In this document: positions 1 through 7,594 of the stretch, in pieces
Layout: each line of letters opens with the position of its first letter
Numbering within the stretch: the stretch's first letter is position 1
DNA from: an uncultured Hungatella sp.
Lineage (GTDB): Bacteria; Bacillota; Clostridia; Lachnospirales; Lachnospiraceae
Reading direction: 5' to 3'
Assembly: GCA_910585435.1 (NCBI GenBank)
Contig: CAJUEJ010000046.1
Location: forward strand, 1 to 22,608
DNA length: 22,608 bases
Position numbers and translations under genes: made by a program
Notes under the pieces: model-generated
Databases searched by the model: none
What the model was told of the DNA's origin: nothing
Seen by the model: the letters and a program-made list of their open reading frames with translations, nothing else

Positions 1-1287
1 AACAAATACATGGATCTGTGGCTGGAGGATCCGGAGAACCTGGCATACAAGGCCAAAGCAGAAAAGTATGCCAAGATTACAGCCAAGACCATCATCAGCT
101 CCGGGGCAGATTCCTCCAGTTACGGGCAGAATGCATTTTTCTATGATGCCGCCGAGGGTCTCCTGACCAGTGTGCTTCTGCTGATTGCAGAATACTGTCC
201 AAAGGAGCAGCGCCACATTGTCAGCGTGTTCAAGCTCATCCAGGATTTGTTGGCACCTTCCCCGGTGAAAGGAAAGAATCAGTTTCAGCTGCTGATGCAA
301 AAGCTTCCTCCAGAGCATAATGCCAGATGGTTTGCCGGGGCAGCCTTAAATACCGCAGACCAGGCCATGGCGTCTGTGCTTTCCACGGCCATGTCCAGAC
401 TGAACGCATTCCTGGATTCAGAGATGGAACAGATCCTGTGTTTTGACGGCTCCATGGATACGGAAACTTTTTGTAATTCAAAGTCAGCGATTTTTATTGT
501 GCTGCCGGAGGAAGATAACACGAAATACTTTATGGTCAGCCTGTTTTTACAGCAGATTTACCGGGAGATGCTGTCCATCGCAGATGAGCATGGCGGGAAG
601 CTTCCCAACCGAGTGGTGATTTTCGGGGACGAAATCGGGACCATTCCTAAGATTGAATCCCTGGAAATGCTGTTCTCCGCAGGACGCTCCCGCCGTATCA
701 GTATGGTGCCCATTATCCAGTCCTTTGCCCAGCTGCAGAAGAACTATGGGAAAGAGGACAGTGAGATCATCATCGACAACTGCCAGGATATCCTGTTCGG
801 AGGGTTTGCACCAAACTCGGAAAGTGCGGAGGTACTGTCAAAAGCATTAGGAAATAAGACAGTCCTGTCCGGCTCCATCAGCAGGGGAAAAAATGACCCA
901 AGCCAGAGTCTGCAGATGATTCAGCGTCCCCTTATGACTCCGGATGAGTTGAAATCTCTGCCGAAAGGGCATTTTATCCTGGCCAAGACCGGATGCCATC
1001 CCATGCGCACAGAGCTGCGGCTGTTTTTTAAATGGGGAATCGAATTTGAAGAGGGATACGTGGCGGAGCAGCATGGGGCAAGAATTGTTTCTTATGCGGA
1101 CTGGCTGACGCTGGAGCAGGAAATCCTGCGCAGGCAGATGGATGATGACATGGAAGGGTTTGAAGAGCCGCCTGTGCCGCCAGGACCGCCTGTAAGCGGC
1201 GGTATGGGACAGGGGCAGGTAACGGAGCATACTGTCCCGCTGCAGCCCCACAGACCCGGCTCCAGGCCGCCGCTGCGGACAGACTGA
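1..1287 (+). CDS. VirD4/TraG-type type IV coupling protein, C-terminal part (5' end cut by window)
   Basis: This is the C-terminal part of the ATPase that couples the relaxosome to the type IV secretion channel in conjugative elements. The frame is open to base 1, and the Met codon at 10 is internal. The Walker B-like motif VVIFGDEIG is visible (Asp and Glu at about residues 207-208 counted from the codon at 10), followed by the conserved SAGRSRRISM and IIQSFAQLQKNYG segments and a family-typical FILAKTGCHPMRTEL. The Walker A region must lie upstream of the window. The tail is rich in Pro, Gly and Glu. Its closest look is to TraG/VirD4 proteins of Tn1549-like elements. A helix-turn-helix gene follows after 13 bases with its own ribosome binding site, a usual neighbour in these elements. 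The family is certain; the exact element type is inferred. Confidence 0.93.
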   Translation, partial: NKYMDLWLEDPENLAYKAKAEKYAKITAKTIISSGADSSSYGQNAFFYDAAEGLLTSVLLLIAEYCPKEQRHIVSVFKLIQDLLAPSPVKGKNQFQLLMQKLPPEHNARWFAGAALNTADQAMASVLSTAMSRLNAFLDSEMEQILCFDGSMDTETFCNSKSAIFIVLPEEDNTKYFMVSLFLQQIYREMLSIADEHGGKLPNRVVIFGDEIGTIPKIESLEMLFSAGRSRRISMVPIIQSFAQLQKNYGKEDSEIIIDNCQDILFGGFAPNSESAEVLSKALGNKTVLSGSISRGKNDPSQSLQMIQRPLMTPDELKSLPKGHFILAKTGCHPMRTELRLFFKWGIEFEEGYVAEQHGARIVSYADWLTLEQEILRRQMDDDMEGFEEPPVPPGPPVSGGMGQGQVTEHTVPLQPHRPGSRPPLRTD

Positions 1288-1300
1288 AGAAGGAGGAGAT

Positions 1301-1546
1301 ATGGGATACTTTCAAACGATTTATTCATCCGGCCTGCCCCATCGGGCAGTGGCAGTCTATATGTATCTGTATGACCGGGACAAAAGCTGCTGGCCTGCCA
1401 TTCCTACTATGGCCAGGGAACTGGGGATGTCCCGCAGCACCATAAAACGTGCCCTGAATGATCTGGTCGATGCAGGATATTTGAAAAAGGATTATCGATA
1501 CCGGGAGAATGGCAGCTATACTTCTAACCTCTATACCCTTCTTTAA
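1301..1546 (+). CDS. Small helix-turn-helix protein of the conjugative element
   Basis: An 81-residue protein preceded by a strong GAAGGAGGAG ribosome binding site ending just before the ATG. It carries a winged-helix or MarR/GntR-like DNA-binding fold: TMARELGMSRSTIKRALNDL at about residues 37-56 is the helix-turn-helix, followed by the wing VDAGYLKKDYRYRENG. It directly follows the coupling protein, which is typical for Tn1549-like elements, where such genes sit in the transfer operon. Relatives are often longer. Here the frame meets TAA at 1544 but stays coding-like beyond it (see the remnant at 1547-1708), so this may be the surviving N-terminal domain of a longer protein. The role is DNA binding by inference. 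Confidence 0.8.
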   Translation: MGYFQTIYSSGLPHRAVAVYMYLYDRDKSCWPAIPTMARELGMSRSTIKRALNDLVDAGYLKKDYRYRENGSYTSNLYTLL

Positions 1547-1708
1547 AAATGTGAGTTCCCGCCAGGGGGAGAGTCTGCTTTTTTATAGGTGAACCCAGGA
1601 GGGGGTCATGGTGGACCGGCCAGAAGGTCCCACTTTAACAAAGACTTAGGGACAGAGAAAAAAATAAAGAATCAGTTCCTGGATACAGGTAAAAAGGAAT
1701 CAGGGTAA
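1547..1708 (+). pseudogene. Possible 3' remnant of the helix-turn-helix gene
   Basis: In the same frame as the gene ending at 1546, translation continues as a protein-like stretch to TAA at 1706, interrupted only by TAA 1544 and TAG 1586. It includes CEFPPGGESAFL, then GGPARRSHFNKDLGTEKK. Within it, in another frame, AGGAGGGGG precedes a 13-codon ORF starting at ATG 1608 (MVDRPEGPTLTKT), and GGACC/GGTCC can pair. Either the original gene ran to 1708 and lost its 3' part to two stops, or this is a leader region. The same-frame continuity favours decay, but the evidence is modest. Confidence 0.35.
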
Positions 1709-1828
1709 GAAATGAGAACGGTGGAGATAGAGATCGGAGAGTTGTTCAAAGATCAGAATAATGGATGGATAAGAAGGGGATGCGTGTTTCTAAAAAACAG
1801 GCAGCACCGATCTTTTCGATGCCACCTG

Positions 1829-2146
1829 TTATTTTCCTCCCATTTTCATCCGCTCAATGAAGCCGATCAACAGCCGGATGTCCTCATCGGACATGGAGTA
1901 AATGTGTTCAATTGCTTTCTGCTGTGTCAGAGTGGTTGCCTTCTCCTCGTTGAAAAATTCCATGGGTGTCACGCCCAGGTATTCGCAGATATACAGGAAT
2001 TCACCCATGGATGGCAGCGCCCTGCCAGATGTGATGCTGCGGATATAGCTGGTGCTATGCCCCAAATCCAGGCTCATCTTTCGTTCAGAAATCTGTTTTT
2101 CCTGACGGAGACTGGAAATACGGTTCCGGATAAATTGTTCGTCCAT
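1829..2146 (-). CDS. Xre-family helix-turn-helix transcriptional regulator
   Basis: A 105-residue regulator. I chose the ATG at 2146 because GGAGG lies 8 bases upstream of it; the upstream ATG at 2161 overlaps that ribosome binding site. The N-terminal Xre domain (about residues 1-65) holds IRNRISSLRQEKQISERKMS followed by the recognition helix region HSTSYIRSITSGRALPS and the LGVTPMEFF segment typical of such proteins. The C-terminal 40 residues are helical and charged. It is divergent from the Spo0A-C-like gene at 2295, and the intergenic region holds three copies of GCGATWRTA (W is A or T, R is A or G). It probably represses that promoter, and possibly its own. The family is clear; the target is inferred. 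Confidence 0.85.
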   Translation of the reverse strand: MDEQFIRNRISSLRQEKQISERKMSLDLGHSTSYIRSITSGRALPSMGEFLYICEYLGVTPMEFFNEEKATTLTQQKAIEHIYSMSDEDIRLLIGFIERMKMGGK

Positions 2147-2198
2147 TTTGATATCCTCCATATGTGTTAATCTTAATCTCTGTATAGGGCGAAAACGA

Positions 2199-2270
2199 GC
2201 GATTGTAGCGCTTATTTTTATTGAAAAAGATAGTATTATCGCTTATAATTGAAAGAAACAGGCGATTATA
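2199..2270. promoter_or_regulatory. Promoter with three operator-like repeats in a divergent intergenic region
   Basis: TTGAAA at 2221-2226 and TATAAT at 2244-2249 are 17 bases apart and face the gene at 2295, forming a near-consensus sigma-A promoter. A 9-base motif GCGATWRTA (W is A or T, R is A or G) occurs three times: 2199-2207 (plus strand), 2234-2242 (minus strand, between -35 and -10) and 2262-2270 (plus strand, just downstream of the -10). This arrangement is what a repressor switch looks like; the Xre protein encoded at 2146-1829 is the obvious candidate. Confidence 0.6.
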
Positions 2271-2294
2271 GTTTTTACAATGGAGGCGATTTTC

Positions 2295-2522
2295 ATGAGC
2301 ATGCGGAAGATATATCGGGAGTTGGCAAGAAAGCATGGTATAAGTGCGAAGGAAGTCCGACAGGAGATGCAGGCGGCTTTGACAGATGCGTATACGAATC
2401 CACTGAATAACAATGAGATCACAAAAGCATACCAGAACAGGGTGCCTCGCCATGGCGAGATCCCTACTCCGGAAGAAACGGTACGATATCTGTCAGGGAA
2501 AGTGAAAGAGAACAGAGCCTGA
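2295..2522 (+). CDS. Spo0A C-terminal-domain-like small DNA-binding protein
   Basis: A 75-residue protein starting at ATG 2295, 8 bases after GGAGG (2283-2287); the ATG at 2280 overlaps the ribosome binding site and is less likely. The sequence MRKIYRELARKHGISAKEVR followed by EMQAALTDAY resembles the helical Spo0A effector domain found as small stand-alone proteins on clostridial mobile elements. The C-terminus (TPEETVRYLSGKVKEN) is helical. It lies downstream of a strong promoter with operator repeats and is convergent with the Xre gene at 2628-2951. A sporulation role should not be assumed, because the receiver domain is absent. Confidence 0.65.
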   Translation: MSMRKIYRELARKHGISAKEVRQEMQAALTDAYTNPLNNNEITKAYQNRVPRHGEIPTPEETVRYLSGKVKENRA

Positions 2523-2583
2523 ATTGTGTTAGGCTTTGACGAGAAAGAAAATATGAAATGTTAAAACGACATAAGAACAACGG

Positions 2584-2627
2584 GCAAAGAACCACTTCCC
2601 CAAAGTAAGCGGGAAATGGTTCTTTGC
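2584..2627. terminator. Hairpin between convergent genes
   Basis: GCAAAGAACCA (2584-2594) pairs with TGGTTCTTTGC (2617-2627), and inside it TTCCC pairs with GGGAA around a 10-base loop, with one C/A mismatch. It lies between the 3' ends of two convergent genes and touches the stop codon of the minus-strand one. There is no long T run on either side, so it may be an imperfect bidirectional terminator. Confidence 0.55.
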
Positions 2628-2951
2628 TCATTGCTCCTGCAACATAGCTTTGACGGCATTAAGAAGGATATGGATGTCCCAGTCAGAACATGATTCTAGC
2701 ATATGAATAAGCTGTGCCCGCTCAGACCCTTCTGATGGCTGTTCCGGATAGAAAATACGGTCGGCAGAGATGTGCAGGCTATGTATCAGCCGGTAAACGG
2801 CAGGCAGTTTTGGAATGTGCCCTTCATTTTCGATAGCGATGAGATAACGACAGCTAATCCCGGCTCGTTCTGCCAGTGCTTCCTGCGTCAGTCCACAGTC
2901 CATCCGTGCGTTTTTGATTGCCAGCCCAAAATATACATGTTTATCTTCCAC
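2628..2951 (-). CDS. Xre-family helix-turn-helix regulator (GTG start)
   Basis: A 107-residue regulator with a GTG start at 2951, supported by GGGAGG about 9 bases upstream. The Xre domain covers about residues 8-65: FGLAIKNARMDCGLTQEALA, then AERAGISCRYLIAIENEGHI and VYRLIHSLHISADRIF. This is the classic layout of repressors in clostridial conjugative elements. The C-terminal 35 residues (ERAQLIHMLESCSDWDIHIL) are helical and may dimerise. It lies downstream of the TetR gene on the same strand with a 157-base gap. The target is not evident from sequence. Confidence 0.85.
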   Translation of the reverse strand: MEDKHVYFGLAIKNARMDCGLTQEALAERAGISCRYLIAIENEGHIPKLPAVYRLIHSLHISADRIFYPEQPSEGSERAQLIHMLESCSDWDIHILLNAVKAMLQEQ

Positions 2952-3108
2952 TATAAGTTCACCTCCCAGTAAGATTGTACTAATGAAGGTGAAAAAACGG
3001 AATGAACTAATATTTCAGATTTAATATGAACAAAATATCAAGTAAATGGAACTGAATAATAGAATTACATACAAAAAAATAGAGAAGGTATAAACAAACA
3101 GTTTTCTT

Positions 3109-3678
3109 TTACAGGGTGGAGCCATTTATGCCATGGCAAATAAGCTGGGTAGCGATGCTGATGATATCTTCAAGCGGAATTTTTTTCCCGTCAGCCACCC
3201 ACTGCTTGTAGATTGCCAAAGTGCTTTGGGATACATAAGTCATGATAATATTTTGTATATATGGGTTTTCGGAAGCTGATCTGGACTCATTTTTCCAGGT
3301 TTGATTCATGATATCATTTGTGATCTTCCGGCTGATGTATTTGTAATTGCCGCTGCAGGTGATTCGCTCTCCGACCTTTCCCAATTCTTCACTGCCCAGA
3401 AAGAATTCCCTGGTAATCTTATCCATATCCATGGGACGTTTGAAACCTTCCGTTCGTTTTATAAAATCCTGAGCCATTTCATTTTGAAGTTCACGAAGAA
3501 GGTCATCTAATGTGTTGTAGTGCAGATAAAATGTTTTACGGTTGATCCGTGCCCGCTGGGTTAACTCCTTGATTGAGATCTGTTCATAATCCATTTCACA
3601 GATCATTTCTTCAAATGCCTTACGGATAGCTTCTTTGGTTTTCTGAATCCGCAAATCTTCTTTTTTATCTGTTGCCAT
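3109..3678 (-). CDS. TetR/AcrR-family transcriptional regulator
   Basis: A 189-residue TetR-type regulator. The N-terminal helix-turn-helix spans about residues 12-58 (TKEAIRKAFEEMICEMDYEQ, then ISIKELTQRARINRKTFYLHY with the typical FYxHY). The ligand-binding helical domain fills the rest. CGGAGGT precedes the ATG by 6 bases. It is transcribed away from the AKR operon that starts at 3997, the usual position for a local ligand-responsive regulator. Its own promoter (TTGTTT, 17 bases, TATAAT on the minus strand) contains an inverted repeat. It may sense the substrate of the AKR cluster; whether it also binds the TGCCACA palindrome shared by the cargo promoters is untested. Confidence 0.88.
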   Translation of the reverse strand: MATDKKEDLRIQKTKEAIRKAFEEMICEMDYEQISIKELTQRARINRKTFYLHYNTLDDLLRELQNEMAQDFIKRTEGFKRPMDMDKITREFFLGSEELGKVGERITCSGNYKYISRKITNDIMNQTWKNESRSASENPYIQNIIMTYVSQSTLAIYKQWVADGKKIPLEDIISIATQLICHGINGSTL

Positions 3679-3747
3679 ATTTACCTCCGGATAAAATGCT
3701 ATCGTGTATGAGAAAATTTAAGTTTTCAAATTACTGTATCAAAATAA

Positions 3748-3780
3748 ATTATAATCCATACGAGTTGAAAAAACAACCCG
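3748..3780 (-). promoter_or_regulatory. Promoter and possible autoregulatory operator of the TetR gene
   Basis: On the minus strand TTGTTT (3776-3771) and TATAAT (3753-3748) are 17 bases apart. The -35 region overlaps an imperfect palindrome at 3761-3780, CGxGTTG, six bases, CAACxCG, a plausible TetR binding site for self-repression. Confidence 0.5.
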
Positions 3781-3848
3781 TGAGTATTGATTTGATGTGC
3801 ATGACAAACAGAGTACAGCAGGGAAAATGGTACAAAGTAATACTGGAG

Positions 3849-3935
3849 TTATGCCACATATTTCCTGTTTGTGTGGCGTAAACCACATAGGCCGGGGAAA
3901 TGATGTTGCGTTAAAATTCCTCTTTGCATTATGAT
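3849..3935 (+). promoter_or_regulatory. Cargo promoter A with shared TGCCACA palindrome
   Basis: TTATGCCACA (3849-3858) and TGTGGCGTAA (3872-3881) form an inverted repeat with 13 bases between, followed by AACC. After 21 bases comes TTGCGT (-35, 3906-3911), then 18 bases and TATGAT (-10, 3930-3935). The same layout recurs at 12087-12172 and 14385-14470. The palindrome lies upstream of the -35 box, the position of an activator site. It drives the operon beginning with the AKR gene at 3997. Confidence 0.7.
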
Positions 3936-3996
3936 ACAGGAAAAGAAACAAGCCAATATTTGAAAAAGAAAATATGAGAAAGGATGTGTACAGTAA

Positions 3997-4857
3997 ATGA
4001 ACCATGTTTCAGACAATCTGACGCTTCATAATGGAGTAAAAATCCCTGGCCTGGGTTTCGGTGTATGGCAGATTTCTCCCCTGCACACAGCAAAATGCGT
4101 AAGGACAGCAATCAAAGCAGGATATCGCAATATTGATACAGCGGAAGGGTACATGAATGAAAAGGGCGTGGGAGAAGGAGTCCGCCAGGCTATGGAGGAA
4201 TATGGACTGAAGCGGGAGGAAATCTTCGTCAGCACCAAACTCTGGAACAGCCACAGGGGTTATGACAAGGCAATGAAAGCCTTTGAGGTTTCCTTGAAAA
4301 AACTTGGATTGGAATATCTGGATCTCTATCTGATCCACTGGCCGGCTGTATCCAGATGGCATGATGACTGGCGGGAGATCAACCGGTCTACCTGGAGAGC
4401 CTTTGAAGAACTGTACCGGGATGGACGGATCAAAGCCATTGGTGTCAGCAATTTTCTTGCACATCACGTTCAGGCACTGACAGAGGACAGTGATATCAAG
4501 CCCATGGTAAACCAGATTGAGTACCATGTGGGATTCGGGCAGGTAAAAAGTGCGGAATATTGTCAGGCAAATGGCATTGTGGTGGAAGCGTGGAGTCCGT
4601 TGGGAAGCGGCGGGGTTTTAAGAAACGGTGAACTGAACCGGATTGCCGGAAAATATGGAAAAAGTGCGGCTCAAATCTGCATCCGCTGGCTGCTGCAGAA
4701 AAATATCGTTCCGCTCCCCAAATCTACCCATGAAAAATATATCATGGAAAACGCGGATGTATTTGATTTTTCGATTTCGGAAGAAGATATGACGGCTATA
4801 GACAGGATTCCATACTGTGGAGGAATGATGTTTGATCCGGACAGTGCCAGATCATAA
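3997..4857 (+). CDS. Aldo/keto reductase, AKR5-like
   Basis: A 286-residue cytosolic NAD(P)H-dependent carbonyl reductase of the (beta/alpha)8 AKR fold, full length for the family. The catalytic tetrad is intact: D47, Y52 (in IDTAEGYMNE), K81 (STKLW) and H114 (LIHWP). Also present are the NQIEYH strand, the EAWSPLGSGG strand and the C-terminal PKSTHEKYIMENADVFDF cofactor-binding motif. It resembles the 2,5-diketo-D-gluconate reductase group. It is the first gene after promoter A. An 8-codon ORF (MRKDVYSK, 3974-4000) ends in an ATGA overlap with its start, and the best ribosome binding site (AAAGGA) is rather far upstream. It is followed after 18 bases by a lipoprotein hydrolase. The substrate is unknown. 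Confidence 0.93.
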   Translation: MNHVSDNLTLHNGVKIPGLGFGVWQISPLHTAKCVRTAIKAGYRNIDTAEGYMNEKGVGEGVRQAMEEYGLKREEIFVSTKLWNSHRGYDKAMKAFEVSLKKLGLEYLDLYLIHWPAVSRWHDDWREINRSTWRAFEELYRDGRIKAIGVSNFLAHHVQALTEDSDIKPMVNQIEYHVGFGQVKSAEYCQANGIVVEAWSPLGSGGVLRNGELNRIAGKYGKSAAQICIRWLLQKNIVPLPKSTHEKYIMENADVFDFSISEEDMTAIDRIPYCGGMMFDPDSARS

Positions 4858-4875
4858 ACAGGAGTCAAAGAAAGA

Positions 4876-5841
4876 ATGAGGAGAATTAGGATGATGGCTT
4901 TGGGGATCAGCCTTTTGTCTACCCTATGTGCCTGTGGAAATGTGGAAAGTGAAAAAAATATGGTGGAAGCTATTCCCTCTGAGTCCACTGAAATAGAGTA
5001 TCAAAGCGAGAAAGATTCCAGCCAGATTTATCAGGAAGAGCAGGAAACGGCAGTGGTACTGGAATATGAAACAAGAGAGATTCATGTAGATAAAGATGGA
5101 ATGGATATCTATGGAGTTGTCCATATCCCGTCCGGCAGGCAAGGGAAAATGCCTGCTGTTATCATATCCCATGAACTGGGTGCAACTTTGGACAGGGTAA
5201 AGGGTTACGGTGAAGCATTGGCGGAGGAAGGTTATGTGACTGTCTGTTTCGATTTCTGTGGAGGCGGATGGGGAAGCCGCAGTGACGGAGAACTGCTGGA
5301 TATGTCGGTTCTGACGGAGAAGGCAGATCTGGAAGCTGTTCTCCATGAAGTAAAGCAATGGGATTTTGTGGATGCCGATTCCATTTACCTGATGGGGAAC
5401 AGTCAGGGAGGGCTGGTTATTGCCCTTACGGCATCGGAACACAGGGATGAAATTCGGGCTATCATCTTAATCTATCCGGCATTCAGCCTTTATGATGATG
5501 TCCATAGAATGTTTGACTCTTCGGAAGAAATTCCGGAAACCCACAGCCTGTTGGGGCTCAGGCTTGGAAACCGGTATTTTGTAGATATATGGGATCAGGA
5601 ACCTTATGAACGGATAAAAGAATTCGGAAAAAATATTCTCCTGATACACGGTGACAGAGATTCCATCATTCCGGTTTCCTATTCTGACAAACTGGCAGAA
5701 ACGGTAGATCATGTAGAGTACCATGTAATACAGGGGGCAGACCACGGTTATCTGGGAGAAAATTTTGAACTGGCAGTTTCCTATATCAGGGATTTCCTGA
5801 ACGAGGAGCAAAATGAGGATAAGAAAGAGGTATCAAAATGA
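4876..5841 (+). CDS. Alpha/beta hydrolase lipoprotein (esterase-like)
   Basis: A 321-residue protein. The start at 4876 gives a lipoprotein signal: MRRIR, hydrophobic GISLLSTL, then LCAC with Cys19 or so as the lipidated residue. A start at 4891 has a good ribosome binding site but would remove the positive n-region. After a Glu/Ser-rich linker (about residues 22-65) comes an alpha/beta hydrolase domain with the nucleophile elbow GNSQGG (S176), acidic residue in HGDRDSIIP (D262) and ADHGY (H290). The oxyanion segment is IISHELGA. It resembles feruloyl/cinnamoyl esterase-type serine hydrolases. It would act on the outer face of the membrane, releasing an ester- or amide-linked compound. Its stop overlaps the next AKR start (ATGA), so the two are translationally coupled. 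Confidence 0.85.
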   Translation: MRRIRMMALGISLLSTLCACGNVESEKNMVEAIPSESTEIEYQSEKDSSQIYQEEQETAVVLEYETREIHVDKDGMDIYGVVHIPSGRQGKMPAVIISHELGATLDRVKGYGEALAEEGYVTVCFDFCGGGWGSRSDGELLDMSVLTEKADLEAVLHEVKQWDFVDADSIYLMGNSQGGLVIALTASEHRDEIRAIILIYPAFSLYDDVHRMFDSSEEIPETHSLLGLRLGNRYFVDIWDQEPYERIKEFGKNILLIHGDRDSIIPVSYSDKLAETVDHVEYHVIQGADHGYLGENFELAVSYIRDFLNEEQNEDKKEVSK

Positions 5842-6809
5842 AAACAAGGCAGTTAGGAGATTTAACGGTATCAGAAGTCGGCATGGGATGTATGGCATTT
5901 TCACATGGTTATGGGAAAATACCGCCAGAACAGTACAGCATAGAGGCAATCCAGAACGCATACCGGCACGGCTGTACGCTGTTTGACACTGCGGAAATAT
6001 ACAGTCCGAATCTTGCCGGTATCGGACACAATGAGCGCATCGTTGGAAAGGCCCTGAAAGATGTGCGGAAAGACGTGGTGCTGGCAACCAAGCTGTTCCT
6101 GGACAGATCGGAAGCCAGGGGGAAAGGAGGCGTATACAGGGCGATCCGCAGTCATTTGGAGGACTCTATGGATAGGCTTCGGACGGACATGGTTGACCTC
6201 TATTATCTTCACAGGACAAATGGCGGAGTAATGATAGAAGATGTGGCCGAGGCAATGGGCCTGCTCATAGAAGATGGCCTGATCCGGGGATGGGGCCTGT
6301 CCCAGGTAGATGTGGATATCATTGACAGGGCGCAGAAGGTCACTCCATTAAGCGCAATCCAGAACATCTATTCCATGGTGGAGCGGGATATGGAGAAAGC
6401 AGTGATCCCTTACTGCATGGAGCATGGGATTGGAGTAGTCCCATTTTCACCAATAGCAAGCGGGCTTTTGTCCGGAAAGATCACAACAGAAACAAAGTTC
6501 GAAAGGAACGATGATGTGAGGAACTGGGTTCCGCAGCTTTCCAAAGCAAATATAGCCGGAAACCAGCCGATCATTGACCTTTTGAAGGAATATGCCGAAA
6601 TGAAGAATGCCACCAGTGCGCAGATCTCGCTGGCATGGATGCTGCATAAATATCCCAATGTGGTTCCGATTCCTGGCTCCAAGAACAAGGAGCGCATCAT
6701 TGAAAATCTGGATGCATCCAAAGTGGAACTGACAGAAGAGGAATTCCGTTCACTGGAGGAAGCACTGAACAAGTGCAGGGTATATGGACACAGAGGGTTT
6801 AACAGGTAA
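5838..6809 (+). CDS. Aldo/keto reductase, AKR13/YajO-like
   Basis: A 323-residue AKR of the longer bacterial type. The tetrad is intact: D50, Y55 (LFDTAEIYSPN), K85 (LATKLFL) and H125 (YYLHR). Further family marks are RGWGLSQVDVDIIDRA, the PFSPIASGLLSGK strand and the C-terminal VVPIPGSKNKERIIENL cofactor motif. The start ATG overlaps the hydrolase stop (ATGA), so expression is linked to the upstream esterase. A plausible pair is an esterase releasing a product that the cell then imports and reduces, but this is inference. It clearly belongs to a different AKR subgroup from the genes at 3997 and 7595, so this is not simple tandem duplication. Confidence 0.92.
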   Translation: MKTRQLGDLTVSEVGMGCMAFSHGYGKIPPEQYSIEAIQNAYRHGCTLFDTAEIYSPNLAGIGHNERIVGKALKDVRKDVVLATKLFLDRSEARGKGGVYRAIRSHLEDSMDRLRTDMVDLYYLHRTNGGVMIEDVAEAMGLLIEDGLIRGWGLSQVDVDIIDRAQKVTPLSAIQNIYSMVERDMEKAVIPYCMEHGIGVVPFSPIASGLLSGKITTETKFERNDDVRNWVPQLSKANIAGNQPIIDLLKEYAEMKNATSAQISLAWMLHKYPNVVPIPGSKNKERIIENLDASKVELTEEEFRSLEEALNKCRVYGHRGFNR

Positions 6810-6868
6810 AAGTGCAGAAAGATTGGAGGATATTTCCATACAAAAAATAATAGAAGGAGAAATATGTC

Positions 6869-7105
6869 ATGGCAAAATTCACATTTTTAGAATCCTATGA
6901 TTTTGCGGGGAAGACGGTCATTCCTTTCTGTACCCATGAGGGAAGTGCCCTTGGACGCAGCGAGAGGGATATCGCAGAGTTAGTTCCGGAGGCGGAATTG
7001 CTGGAGGGCCTGGCAATACGCGGTTCTAATGTGGATCGTGCAGAAGATGATGTAGTAAGCTGGCTGGAAGGTCTGGGATTTTATAATCCTGGGGATGGAG
7101 AATAA
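6869..7105 (+). pseudogene. Flavodoxin, C-terminal half only
   Basis: The 78-residue frame matches the second half of small clostridial flavodoxins: TFLESYDFAGKTVIPFCTHE, then SALGRSERDIAEL and a closing LAIRGSNVDRAEDDVVSWLE helix. The N-terminal half, with the phosphate-binding loop for FMN, is absent, and I found no trace of it in the 59 bases upstream. GAAGGAG lies 9 bases before the ATG, so the fragment could still be translated, but it should not bind FMN normally. In related clusters a flavodoxin sits beside DUF4405 proteins and AKRs as the electron-transfer partner. It is most likely a deletion remnant. Confidence 0.75.
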
Positions 7106-7111
7106 AAGACA

Positions 7112-7526
7112 ATGAGGATAAAGCAAAAGATACGGATTTATGTGGACTTTGCAATGATTCTCCTGATGCCATGCCTGATGGCCTATTCCCTTATCGGCGG
7201 AAAAATACACGAGTGGCTTGGCATGGCAATGTTCCTTTTGTTCTTTGTGCATCATCTGCTGAATTTAGGCTGGTATCGGGCAATGATAAAAGGACATTAT
7301 ACGGCGCCCCGTATAGTAAGAACAGCTGTAAATATGCTCTTGCTGATTGTGATGGTCTTACTGGCGGTAAGCAGTGTGATTATGTCAGGATATGCACCCT
7401 GGGATATAAAAGGGGGAATCGGCGGCGCTGTTTTTTGCGGATTATCTTTCGGTGATGTGCCTGTTTGCAGTAATAGGGCATTATGTATCAGCTTGCATGA
7501 ACTGCCTGAACCGAAGAAGAAAATAA
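7112..7526 (+). pseudogene. DUF4405-type membrane protein, frameshifted near the end
   Basis: A small membrane protein: TM1 VDFAMILLMPCLMAYSLI, TM2 LGMAMFLLFFVHHLLNLGWY with the paired His typical of DUF4405/cytochrome b561-like proteins, and TM3 AVNMLLLIVMVLLAVSSVIM. After SGYAPWDIKGGIGG the frame turns hydrophilic and runs to 7576. One base later, after a run of six T at 7431-7436, the plus-one frame reads a fourth membrane helix (DYLSVMCLFAVIGHYVSA) and ends in a basic tail at TAA 7524-7526. One extra T therefore breaks it; the restored protein has about 137 residues. The family may bind haem and pass electrons; here it follows the flavodoxin remnant by 6 bases. Confidence 0.7.
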
Positions 7527-7594
7527 AAAATACTTTGTCTGAAATTGGTATGTGTCTGACAGAGCAGAAAAAATAAGATTGGAGGATATAGAAA

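Noticed and set aside
1712..2170. A 152-codon plus-strand frame
   Set aside because: It lies mostly opposite the Xre gene at 1829-2146, which has a clear family, start and ribosome binding site; the plus-strand translation has no recognisable domain.
3849..3935. Reading the TGCCACA palindrome as a riboswitch or RNA hairpin
   Set aside because: In all three copies it lies upstream of a recognisable -35 and -10, so it would not be in the transcript from that promoter; a DNA operator fits better. The fluoride riboswitch pattern was considered because of the ATAAACC, but its GATG elements are missing.
4891..5841. Start of the hydrolase at 4891 instead of 4876
   Set aside because: It has the better ribosome binding site, but removes the MRRIR positive charges needed for the lipoprotein signal; 4876 also has AGGAG upstream.
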